Below the pieces are notes generated by a model, which was given only the letters and a program-made list of their open reading frames with translations, had not been told where the DNA came from and made no database searches. Made by a program: the position numbers and the translations under genes. From the NCBI GenBank assembly GCA_036704825.1, contig JAUBSN010000026.1:1-64000 (forward strand): a DNA stretch of 64,000 nucleotides, in the 5' to 3' direction. Positions within the stretch are counted from its first letter, which is position 1. The number at the start of each line of letters is the position of its first letter. Shown here one piece after another: positions 43,201 through 50,067 of this stretch. This DNA comes from Microcoleus sp036704825 (GTDB taxonomy: Bacteria > Cyanobacteriota > Cyanobacteriia > Cyanobacteriales > Microcoleaceae).

Positions 43201-43386
43201 AGTGGCAGGTCTAGCAATTTCGTTGAGTCGGGGGCTTTCGGTTACGAGAGATTGAGAGTTGGAAGTATTGGGCTGCTTTAGTCTCTCTTGGCTCTCTTGC
43301 ACCGCGTTAGCCCTGCCGGGTAAAGCTACAAAGACTGACACGACATAGCTTAACCACATCCAATGGGATAATTTCTGTTTGTTCAC
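40279..43386 (-). CDS. TonB-dependent siderophore receptor with AMIN domain and 58-residue repeats
   Basis: A 1035-residue outer-membrane receptor. After a signal peptide (cleavage near residue 28, GRANA) come three 58-residue repeats (39-212) plus a partial fourth, then an AMIN domain (~256-360, ITGVQLNSTADGIDVILETA), a TonB-box-like segment (EKIEIVVTAQKR, 365-376), the plug (~380-500, with VEVLRGPQSTLYGRSSPAGV) and the 22-strand barrel ending in GFQVRANF with the terminal Phe. AMIN-plus-TonB fusions are known in cyanobacteria, but the repeat block is unusual. It probably imports an iron chelate; the ligand is unknown. No Fur box is evident upstream. Confidence 0.9.
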   Translation of the reverse strand: MNKQKLSHWMWLSYVVSVFVALPGRANAVQESQERLKQPNTSNSQSLVTESPRLNEIARPATTTVTEIDGTPTEKVVQSQKGLLLGLTPSQPEALQPNTSDSQSPVTESPRLNEIARPATTTVREIDGTTTEKVVQSQKGLLLGLTPSQPEALQPNTSNSQSPVTESPRLNEIARPATTTVTEIDGTPTEKVVQSQKGLLLGLTPSQPEALQPNTSNSQYPITQIPRLNEIDRPATTVKEWLSQSSTPIPDSQSPIQITGVQLNSTADGIDVILETAEGNTLQSSTSTEGNSLIVDIPNAQLQLPEGKEFRQENPVRGITSINVTNVTPNSVRVTVTGTTGVPAASAIASEQGLILSLTQRSQAEEKIEIVVTAQKRPEPARQVPISLTVIPQQTLEDAQIDSPQEIANNTPNFSFFPTNAGGSDFSYYSIRGLNNFNFLVSQDSVGYYIDDVPFDFGAFLDLGLLDLERVEVLRGPQSTLYGRSSPAGVVNIVSRGPTNFSELRIAGGYGNYNFREAQLSYSNAIIPDRLAFRLAGAYRARDGVFENETLDRTVGEREQLLGRAQLLWTPSREWNVSFNTYVNDTNDGDPVFTRQDADDPFETFKAVDGFVRLNSNTQALRVGYNGTDFRATSITARRFSNQEVLSGDSFDPPLDFARSVIDFDSTVWTQEIRLQSPANADRFKWLIGGYYESRAFNVDNDAFEYTALGAARFGLESAGQNRAIAEQDRNTYAVFGQIDYKPIDPLTLFVGLRYETSNYDLDRRRIFEAADSVTVLNPRIQTEDSSSELIPRFGLQYRFSPNVMTYATIAKGYRPSGFNYRADTEDIRRYQEEKTWTYEVGVKSSWFGDRLTANLSVFHNDVNGYQVLLVDELGFFRNIASADVKATGLEFELGAALARGLDITAGVGYVNSQFARYRNPLLGSDFSNNRVPFAPDLTYNLALQYRSPGGIFARAELRGYGITYFDDANQVKQDPYAIVNLRLGYEWPNYGIYVFANNLFDTRYITSGFQFPPPNVTAGFGEPVTYGFQVRANF
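42751..43272. repeat. three 174-bp in-frame repeats in the receptor gene
   Basis: Units at 43272-43099, 43098-42925 and 42924-42751 (minus strand) each encode 58 residues with the order PNTSNSQS, TESPRLNEIARPATTTV, EIDGT, EKVVQSQKGLLLGLTPSQPE. They are nearly identical; units 1 and 3 agree with each other at more positions than with unit 2. A partial fourth copy extends to about 42672. Confidence 0.92.
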
Positions 43387-43652
43387 TTAAATTCTTCACA
43401 ACTTTAACCGCAGACTGCACCTAGTACGCAGCCCTTGAAAATACCTATGTCAATTTACATCAATTAACTGTTGGTGTCCAACGACAAACTGTCAAACTTC
43501 CCTGGGGGGGTGACAAGATGGCTAATAGCTAGACTGAATCTTACTTATAGCTCTCATCCCCTGTTGGTAAAAGTAGCGCTTAGTCGGGGTTAAAGTCATT
43601 AACTAGCTTAACTGCGTCGGCATATTTTTCCAGGTATGTTAGCCATTGGTGG
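43387..43652. other. upstream region of the TonB receptor gene
   Basis: A 266-bp spacer between the receptor start and the transposase remnant, presumably holding the receptor promoter. I looked for a 19-bp Fur-type palindrome (GATAAT repeats) and found no convincing one. No gene seen. Confidence 0.4.
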
Positions 43653-44620
43653 CTATCTAAACCACTGCCTCATGTACTCCGTCTTGCATATTTTATTTGT
43701 GACTCTTGAGGGCGAACAATGTACTTTTTGACCGATTTCATGCAAGAGATTTGTTCCTTGCATGATGGCACTACTGTAGGCGAGTGCTATTAATAAAATG
43801 AGGGTCATCAACCGCTGACCTTTTAAGCCTGTTCCCTCTAAATAATAGCCTCCGCTTTTGTAGTCTCGGAACATTTCTTCAATTCCCATCCGATCGCCGA
43901 TAGGCAGCGTGAAGCGCAGCTATTGCGTAGGGAATCGCCATCTTAAGTGAACCCAAATTTGTGAGAATAAACCAACCCTCCTTAACCGACACACCTCGAT
44001 ATTTCCTGGAACACTTACAAGCAACATCAAACCCCTTGATTGGTTGAGTTTTTCGGACTTTGATTCCTGAGAAATAGAGAGAAATTCCTGGAACCAATCC
44101 TACCTCTTTCAATGGTTGCCAAATCTCAGGTTCGGTTTCGATACATAGAGAGCATTTCAATCTCAAGCAAAAATGTAGACGTTTCTCCCTCAGCCAGGAA
44201 CGCCAGCTCTACGCCTGCAAAATTCCCGGTCTCCCAGCACTACTACTTGATAATCTTTTAACAGTGGTAAAATTTCTGCAATCGCATTCATTTGCTCAGT
44301 TATATTGCTGCTTCCTAGCTTTGGTAACAGCGACCAGAATAAAGGGATAGCTCTTTTCTCCCACACCAGGCTGACCATGAGTATATTGATCTTACCCCAC
44401 GCTCGTGCGATCGATCGCAATTGATAAAGTCTGACCCACTTGGCAATAGGTAGTTAACCAATAAGTAACGATGGGATACCAAATCTGACTGATTGTTAAT
44501 TGAGGTAAACTCAAGAACCTTTGTCATGGACGACGCCGACTTTCGGTAGTAATCGGATAGGGAAACACAGATGCTAATCGCTCTAACTTCACTTGACGAG
44601 TGAGATTGCACTTCTAGCGA
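43653..44620 (-). mobile_element. IS4-family transposase, decayed
   Basis: Four minus-strand fragments in different frames together cover an IS4-type transposase. The C-terminal piece has IEEMFRDYKSGGYYLEGTG, the YREK-like region with the catalytic Glu. The central pieces have NILMVSLVWEKRAIPLFWSL and VVLGDREFC (catalytic Asp), and GWFILTNLG. Frameshifts and stops separate them, so the element cannot transpose on its own. Ends were not determined. Confidence 0.8.
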
Positions 44621-45060
44621 GCAAGATGCCTAATACTAAAAACTGAGCACGAGTTAAGTGTTGTTGGAGATGCGTCTGATAAAATAGGGGTAGCATATTT
44701 TTTGTTCTTGTCGCCCTGAACCTTCTTCTGACCTATCTTTTTTTACCACAAGTCGGTCAACCCCTCACCCGCTCCTGGTTTTGGCGGGGTTGTCACCCCG
44801 CCAGCAAACTTCCACAATGCTAGTCCCCAGGGACTTATAGCAAGTGATATTTTTTGTGAATTGCGATCGCCCAACATCCGGCTATTTTTTCGCGCGCTCG
44901 CCCTCAAGAGAAGCTTATTTTTTCGCGATCGCGCCCCATCGAACTCACGTTAAAATACGATCGCTATTAGCACCCCGACTTATTCAAAAGATTCAAGTTT
45001 ATGAAATTAAAAACTGATAGCTGAGTGCTCCATCTTCACTAACATCAAAATTCCCACCAA

Positions 45061-45212
45061 AGAAACCAGGTTTTTTACCGAATCTGTGGGCTGTAATCGA
45101 GTATTCTCGCAAAAACCCGGTTTCTGACTACCCGCACATCAAAATCAAAGAAACCGGGTTTTTACCGAATTTACGGGCTGTAACGAAGTAGGCGCGCAAA
45201 AACCCGGTTTCT
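45061..45212. repeat. two tandem AGAAACCGGGTT inverted-repeat units
   Basis: Unit 1 has AGAAACCAGGTT at 45061 and AACCCGGTTTCT at 45114-45125. Unit 2 has AGAAACCGGGTT at 45149 and AACCCGGTTTCT at 45201-45212. The units repeat every 88 bp and share loop words (ACCGAAT, GGGCTGTAA). A third unit lies at 37367-37434. Two neighbouring hairpins in the same order suggest duplication of a small mobile hairpin. Confidence 0.8.
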
Positions 45213-45260
45213 GACCACTCGCGCGTAAATCCTGTTCTGAAAAATCATAGCAACAAAAAA

Positions 45261-45282
45261 AGAGGTCGCGATCGCGACCTCT
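45261..45282 (-). terminator. apcABC intrinsic terminator
   Basis: A perfect 22-bp palindrome, AGAGGTCGCGA followed by TCGCGACCTCT, containing GCGATCGC at its centre. On the minus strand it is followed directly by TTTTTTTG. It ends the apc operon 29 bp after the apcC stop. Confidence 0.9.
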
Positions 45283-45310
45283 TACCCCTCTACTAATCCA
45301 GCTTCGGCTC

Positions 45311-45514
45311 TTAAAGTAGACCTGTATTAGCTCCGGGCTTACCGGTAGCCAGTTGCACTTTAATAATTCTGCCGCCCATTTTCATAATTCTTTGCTGTTC
45401 CCGGAACCAGTTGTCGTAAGGAACGAGCTTAGTAAAATAGGTATTTTGCAATTCGCGCTGAGTGCGGATGCGAGTTTGACTGGGGACGCAAGCAGTCACC
45501 TTAAACATTCTCAT
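45311..45514 (-). CDS. apcC: allophycocyanin core linker LC7.8
   Basis: A 67-residue phycobilisome core linker (MRMFKVTACVPSQTRIRTQR at the start, LATGKPGANTGLL at the end). It binds inside allophycocyanin trimers and tunes their absorption. CAGGAG precedes the start. It is the last gene of apcABC, followed by a strong terminator. Confidence 0.95.
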   Translation of the reverse strand: MRMFKVTACVPSQTRIRTQRELQNTYFTKLVPYDNWFREQQRIMKMGGRIIKVQLATGKPGANTGLL

Positions 45515-45840
45515 GGGAAACTAACTCCTGAGTAGGTTTACAGATTTTTAGATGGATTTTTTAAAGATTGAAGGCAGGGAGTTAGGAGTCAAAACTAGCT
45601 CGTTAAAACTCGTCGGGCTTTCTCGACAAGCCTTTGACGGTCTAGCAATCACTCTCAACTTCCCTGACCTCTTTTCAAAGCCAAAGGTAAAAAGTCCAAA
45701 GTTAAAAGTTAAAAGAGGCAAGAAATAAATCTTCTTCCTTCTTCCGACTTCCATCGGACTGAAATCTGTTACATCCGTTACATCCGTTACATCCGTTACA
45801 GAATCCGTTGCCGAACTTCCTTCTTCCTTCTTCCTGAGTC
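45515..45840. other. apcB-apcC spacer
   Basis: A 326-bp spacer, long for apcB-apcC. Its right end holds the CATCCGT/CCGAACTTC repeat (45765-45836), and the rest is AT-rich with no gene visible. A repeat here may allow processing or partial termination between apcB and apcC. Confidence 0.5.
45765..45836. repeat. CATCCGT/CCGAACTTC repeat element, copy 2
   Basis: Four TTACATCCG words in tandem followed by CCGTTGCCGAACTTCCTTCT and CTTCCTTCTTC. The same arrangement appears at 19698-19808 in and after sufR. This copy lies directly downstream of the apcB stop codon. Confidence 0.65.
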
Positions 45841-46326
45841 TTAGCTCAAGCCAGAGCAGATGTAGTCGAAATAGACGCCCATTTCTTTACCAGCGTCAGA
45901 ACCGACCAAACCGGCGGTGACTTCTTTCATTGCTTGGATTGCTTGTACGGTAGAACCGATGGGCACGCCCAAGGAGTTGTAGGTTTCTTTCAAACCGTTG
46001 AGCACGCGCTCGTCGAGGATGGAAGGGTCGCCAGCTAGCATGGCGTAGGTGGCGTAGCGCAGGTAGTAGTCCAAGTCGCGGATGCAAGCTGCATAACGAC
46101 GAGTGGTGTACATATTGCCGCCGGGACGAGTTACGTCAGAGTACAACAGAGACTTAGCAACTGCTTCTTTGACGATTGTGGCTGCATTGGCGCTGATGGA
46201 GGTAGCTGCACGGACGCGCAGTTCGCCAGAAGCGAAGTAGTTCTTGAGCTTGTCTAGAGCGCTGATGTCGAGGTACTTACCTTGAACGTCAGAGGAATTG
46301 ATAACGGCGGTAATTGCGTCTTGCAT
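45841..46326 (-). CDS. apcB: allophycocyanin beta subunit
   Basis: A 161-residue phycobiliprotein, MQDAITAVINSSDVQGKYLD at the start. The phycocyanobilin-attaching Cys is in YAACIRDLDYYLRYATYAML; the Asn of GGNMYTTRRY is the usual methylated position. It pairs with ApcA in the phycobilisome core. AAGGAAAC precedes the start. It follows apcA by ~175 bp, in which heptamer-type repeats occur. Confidence 0.97.
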   Translation of the reverse strand: MQDAITAVINSSDVQGKYLDISALDKLKNYFASGELRVRAATSISANAATIVKEAVAKSLLYSDVTRPGGNMYTTRRYAACIRDLDYYLRYATYAMLAGDPSILDERVLNGLKETYNSLGVPIGSTVQAIQAMKEVTAGLVGSDAGKEMGVYFDYICSGLS

Positions 46327-46502
46327 GGTTGTCTTGTTTCCTTGAAAGTGGCTGAGTCAGTCCAATTTTGGAGCTAGAATTTGGAATTTGGGATTTGGGA
46401 TTTGAGATTTTTAAGTGGCCCTTTATCTGCAAAAGCTTTTAGCTTGTTAGCAGTAAGGCGCTTTTGTTCAATCTAAAATCGAAAACCTAAAATCGAAATT
46501 CC

Positions 46503-46988
46503 TTACTGCATCGCACCGATAACGTAGTCGAAGTAAGAGGAAGCTTCGGAAGCATCTTCTCCAGACAGCAGCGAACTTGCTGCACTTTTCATAGCGCGAA
46601 CGCCTTCGGCGACGGCTTCAATCGGGGTGCCGAGAGATTTGTACATTTCGCGGACGCCGACAATACCGATTTCTTCGATCGGAGTAATGTCGCCAGCTAC
46701 GATTCCGTAGGTGATCAAACGCAGGTAGTAGTCCATGTCGCGCAAGCAAGTTGCGGTCATTTCTTCGCCGTAAGCGTTGCCGCCGGGAGAAACAACATCA
46801 GGGCGCTTTTGGAAAAGTTGGTCGCCTGCTTGCTTGACGATGCGTTCGCGGGATTCGCTCAAAATTTGGGCGATGCGGACGCGGCGTTCACCAGAGGTGA
46901 CAAAGCTCTTGATCCGATCTAATTCACCTGGGCTCAAGTAGCGAGCTTCGGCGTCTGCGTTGACGATTGATTTGGTGACGATACTCAT
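46503..46988 (-). CDS. apcA: allophycocyanin alpha subunit
   Basis: A 161-residue phycobiliprotein, MSIVTKSIVNADAEARYLSP at the start. The bilin Cys lies in MTATCLRDMDYYLRLITYGI. I took the ATG at 46988, which fits the family exactly; the longer reading from 47075 has no support. First gene of apcABC. The usual upstream neighbour in many cyanobacteria, apcE, is absent from this window. Confidence 0.97.
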   Translation of the reverse strand: MSIVTKSIVNADAEARYLSPGELDRIKSFVTSGERRVRIAQILSESRERIVKQAGDQLFQKRPDVVSPGGNAYGEEMTATCLRDMDYYLRLITYGIVAGDITPIEEIGIVGVREMYKSLGTPIEAVAEGVRAMKSAASSLLSGEDASEASSYFDYVIGAMQ

Positions 46989-48051
46989 CTTGTGTGTACC
47001 CGCTGGATATTTTGCTATACGAACTGTTCCGCGCTGAGCGAGCGACGGTGGGCGCTTGCATCCCGTACCTTTCACGCTCGGGCAGGAGCTTTGACAGGGA
47101 AGGCCGGACTTTCCACAGCCAGCAACTTTTAAAGTTGTGGGCGGGAGGCGACTTTCGATGTTTGACGGCGCTCGTTCTTCACGCCGGTGCGCTTGTGAGT
47201 GCCCGCACTAAGCCTGTCGCTTAGAATACCACAAATGACTGATGCGATCTTTAATTTTTGATTTAGATTGCAGCAGGCCACTAAGTGGCGATCGAGTGAC
47301 TGTCGGGCAGTTAGTAAGAATATTGCTTTTCTGACACAACTACCTCTCGCAAGTATTTTGAGGCATTATGTTCACATTCTGAGTGTTACTGTAATAGTTT
47401 GTAACATTCCTTTTCATATTTGGGCCCTCGTTTGGGTGTTCGGCGTTCAAATTTCACCGATAGAAAATTCAATAAAATGCTTTCCCAGCAAGGGTTACAG
47501 GCGATAGATAATTGATCGGTATTTGTGGCGGGCGAGGGCGCGAGGGTTAAAGACTTGTTGCTGAGAGGGAAGGGAGACAGGCGGGAGATAGAGGGGGAGA
47601 CAGAGGGGGAGATGTGCGATCTTCTCACATCTTGCAGCATTCTCAATAAGTCGTGGACGGGCGGGATCTCTTGCCCAAGGCGTGTCAACAACCAGGTAAA
47701 ACCGATAGTCCGTCAGGGGTTGAAACCCCTGCCTCAAAGCGAAAGTCCTCTCAAAGAGGACTAATGAATGATTCAGTCCTCTTTTAGAGGACTTTCGCTA
47801 TTAGACAGGGAATTCATTCCCTGGCGGAGTGCCGGGTGAGCGGGAGGACTGGCGGGCTAAAAGCTTAAGTTGACACGCCTTGGCTCCTGCCCAACCCCTA
47901 CTACCCACAAGAACACTCACTCTTTGTGTTTGTGGAACAGGTATCTTGCCTGTTCTCGATCTTGATAATGATGCAAGATATCAGAATCGTCGGAAATCGT
48001 AACTTTCGAGCTTGTAGCTAGATTTGACTCTCACTTTTAATCTGGTGCGCC
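46989..48051. other. 1-kb intergenic region upstream of apcA
   Basis: Presumably holds the apcA promoter and a long leader near 46989-47250. A purine-rich stretch (GGGAGACAGG-type) lies at 47560-47615, and inverted-repeat elements at 47675-47883. The hairpin word TTTGTGGAACAGGTATCTTG lies at 47929. No gene seen. Confidence 0.5.
47675..47883. repeat. nested inverted-repeat element, copy 3 of the dispersed family inside
   Basis: Outer arms CCAAGGCGTGTCAAC (47675-47689) and GTTGACACGCCTTGG (47869-47883) are a perfect 15-bp inverted repeat. Inside, 47701-47835 carries the words ACCGATAGTCCG, GAAAGTCCTCTCAAAGAGGA and GACAGGGAATTCATTCCCTG that also occur at 22140-22406 and, in part, at 15556-15763. 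It looks like one element lodged in another. Confidence 0.8.
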
Positions 48052-49254
48052 GTGAAAAGAAATCTATCAGCCCTTAAAAAAGCTTTGCAGTTTGGCATTA
48101 GCGGTGCAGCCGGCGGTTTCGCCGGCAATCTAATCACCGAACCTTTCATGCAGGGACTCACTGGTTCGGAATCTTTTTTTGACAGTGTATTGTCCACAGG
48201 TCGCTGGTTTGGATTGGTAGGCGGTGGTATTGCTACTGCGATTATGTTTGGGTATTATTACTATGTTAAAGGCAAGCCTCTAATTAAACAATCTTTAAAA
48301 AATGGCGGATTGTTTGGTTTAATAGCAGGAGCCATTTCTGGGGCGATCGCCGAAGCTATTTACAGCGGAATTGGCAACGGAAACAACGAATTGTTGCGAG
48401 TAATTTGCTGGGGAATAGCTGGCAGTTTGTTAGGACTTGGACTTGCACAGCGGATTCCTAATTTGGGAGCGCTTCGCGGCATGGGAGGCGGCGGTGTTGG
48501 AGGAGTTTTGGGCGGCTGTTTGTTTATTCTGTTTGCTTACAATTTATCCGGTACGGCGGGCCGTTTAGCTGGCTGTGCTGCGATCGGTTTTTGGATTGGA
48601 ATTATGCTAGTTGCAGCCGAAACTTTGTTCAACAAAGCTTGGCTGGTAATTAGTTACGATACCGGCGCAAATCGCACTCTCACTCTGGGTTCGGAACCGA
48701 TAACTTTTGGCAGCGATGAAAATTTGTCTATTATCTGCATTCCTAATGTTTCGCCCTTGGCAATGCGGTTTCAATTGGAAGCAGGTCAAATTGTTTGCGA
48801 GAATGTGGATAGCGGGGCGGTGAGTTATTTGCGATCTGGCGACCAAAAGAGAATCGGCAACTGTACAATTACAGTAGGAAACTCTGACTTGCTCCCTGTA
48901 ACTTCTGCTCCGGTTCCGCCTAGTATTATATCACAAAAATCCCCAGCAGATTCTTTGACCAGCGGTCAATTATTCCTGAAATTAGGCAGTCGAGTTATTC
49001 CTCTGAGTGCGGGAACTCAACTATTCACCTCTGACATACCGAGTTTAACAGCAGCAGCATCTAACGGTCTTGTAGCTATAGTCACTTCTCGATCGAGAAA
49101 CGAGCTTTCGTTAGGATTGACCAATTTGTGCGATCGCGCTTGGTGGGCTACAGACATTCAAGGCGATATAAAAATGGTAGAACCTGAAAGTACCTTAACT
49201 TTGGCGTTGGGAACTACAATCGAATTCGGTGAATTAGACGGCGAAATAGTGTAA
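48052..49254 (+). CDS. multi-TM membrane protein with C-terminal FHA-like domain
   Basis: A 400-residue protein. The first ~195 residues contain about five hydrophobic Gly-rich segments (for example GLFGLIAGAISGAIAEAIY and GGGGVGGVLGGCLFILFAY). Residues ~200-285 (NRTLTLGSEPITFGSDENLS, later RIGNCTITVG) resemble a FHA domain, though the usual Arg and Ser/His of the phosphothreonine pocket are not clearly conserved. Related glycine-zipper membrane plus FHA proteins exist in cyanobacteria near STAND and serine/threonine kinase genes. The start is GTG at 48052. Confidence 0.7.
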   Translation: MKRNLSALKKALQFGISGAAGGFAGNLITEPFMQGLTGSESFFDSVLSTGRWFGLVGGGIATAIMFGYYYYVKGKPLIKQSLKNGGLFGLIAGAISGAIAEAIYSGIGNGNNELLRVICWGIAGSLLGLGLAQRIPNLGALRGMGGGGVGGVLGGCLFILFAYNLSGTAGRLAGCAAIGFWIGIMLVAAETLFNKAWLVISYDTGANRTLTLGSEPITFGSDENLSIICIPNVSPLAMRFQLEAGQIVCENVDSGAVSYLRSGDQKRIGNCTITVGNSDLLPVTSAPVPPSIISQKSPADSLTSGQLFLKLGSRVIPLSAGTQLFTSDIPSLTAAASNGLVAIVTSRSRNELSLGLTNLCDRAWWATDIQGDIKMVEPESTLTLALGTTIEFGELDGEIV

Positions 49255-49314
49255 GTAAGCGAGTACCAACTGATATATTGCACCATTGTCAATAAGTCTT
49301 TCACGGGCCGGCAG

Positions 49315-49359
49315 GATGCCCGTCCCACAAAAAAAATTACTCTTTGTGGAACGGGCATC
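49315..49359. terminator. hairpin between convergent genes
   Basis: GATGCCCGTCCCACAAA and TTTGTGGAACGGGCATC form a 17-bp stem with one mismatch and an 11-base loop containing A and T runs. It lies between two convergent genes and could end both transcripts. The right arm is shared with the repeat at 47929. Confidence 0.65.
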
Positions 49360-49382
49360 TTGCCCGTTCTCTTCCCTCTTAT

Positions 49383-49967
49383 TCAAGCAGAACTCCCGCT
49401 AACTCCAGTAATGACCGCCGCACCAATCAAATGAGCCAAACGCAAAGCTTCAGGAACCTTACCAGTGTCTGTCAAACGCTGAAGCACCAGCGCAATTACT
49501 TCTGGTTTTTCGCCGCAAACTTGAAAAAAGAAAGGTTCAAAAGCGTAAATTTTACCAGCGTGGCGCAACAATTCTAAACGGTATTCCGAGTCTGGTAAAT
49601 AGCGGAGGGCTTTTTCAACAGCAGCTAAATCTGGTTGGCGGCGCATGACAGCAACGCAAGGAATTTGCAGCCGCGAAGCTAACTCTGGAAGGTCAATAAT
49701 ATTGAAGCCGCCGAAAGCAATTCCGTCTAGCAAAACCAGATGCAATTGCGGCAGAAATTTGCCTCCGACGAGTAGCCCAGAAATAGCATCCGTGGCATCT
49801 AATCCGTCGGGCATGACTTGTCCCCACACCATTCCTTCAAATCGAGTTCCCCCGCAGACTATGCCCGCGACCGACACCAGACTGCCGCTTGTCCGAGAAA
49901 ACGGAGCGTCGTCAAAGCCAATAACCTTAATTGTGCGATCGAGCCTCAGCAAATCTGCCAGTTTCAA
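49383..49967 (-). CDS. DUF99 family (endonuclease V-like fold) protein
   Basis: A 194-residue protein. DUF99 features are IKVIGFDDAPFSR at the start, LVSVAGIVCGGTRFEGMVWG, LHLVLLDGIAFGGFNIIDL (catalytic-position Asp), and IPCVAVMRRQPDL. The fold is that of endonuclease V, but the activity of DUF99 proteins is not known. It is divergent from glpK. Confidence 0.85.
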   Translation of the reverse strand: MKLADLLRLDRTIKVIGFDDAPFSRTSGSLVSVAGIVCGGTRFEGMVWGQVMPDGLDATDAISGLLVGGKFLPQLHLVLLDGIAFGGFNIIDLPELASRLQIPCVAVMRRQPDLAAVEKALRYLPDSEYRLELLRHAGKIYAFEPFFFQVCGEKPEVIALVLQRLTDTGKVPEALRLAHLIGAAVITGVSGSSA

Positions 49968-50067
49968 CTTGGGGAATTCCGTAAGCTAAAGTTTTTGAGA
50001 TTAATTTGACTTCTAGATATAGTATGATATACGTTAAAGACCTCATTACTAAAAATATTTTAGACAA

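Larger units (their letters stand above)
44621..45310. other. intergenic region with tandem inverted repeats and the apc terminator
   Basis: Contains tail sequence of the transposase remnant to about 44700, HIP1-type GCGATCGC words, the tandem repeat at 45061-45212 and the terminator at 45261-45282. No gene seen. Confidence 0.5.

Noticed and set aside
43387..43652. Fur box before the TonB receptor
   Set aside because: No sequence close to the 19-bp GATAAT-based palindrome; iron control may still exist by other means.
47268..47764. Open frames on both strands upstream of apcA
   Set aside because: Composed of purine-rich and repeat DNA; no family features. Region more likely leader and repeats.
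46989..48051. apcE upstream of apcA
   Set aside because: No linker or phycobiliprotein-like reading frame exists in this stretch; apcE must lie elsewhere.
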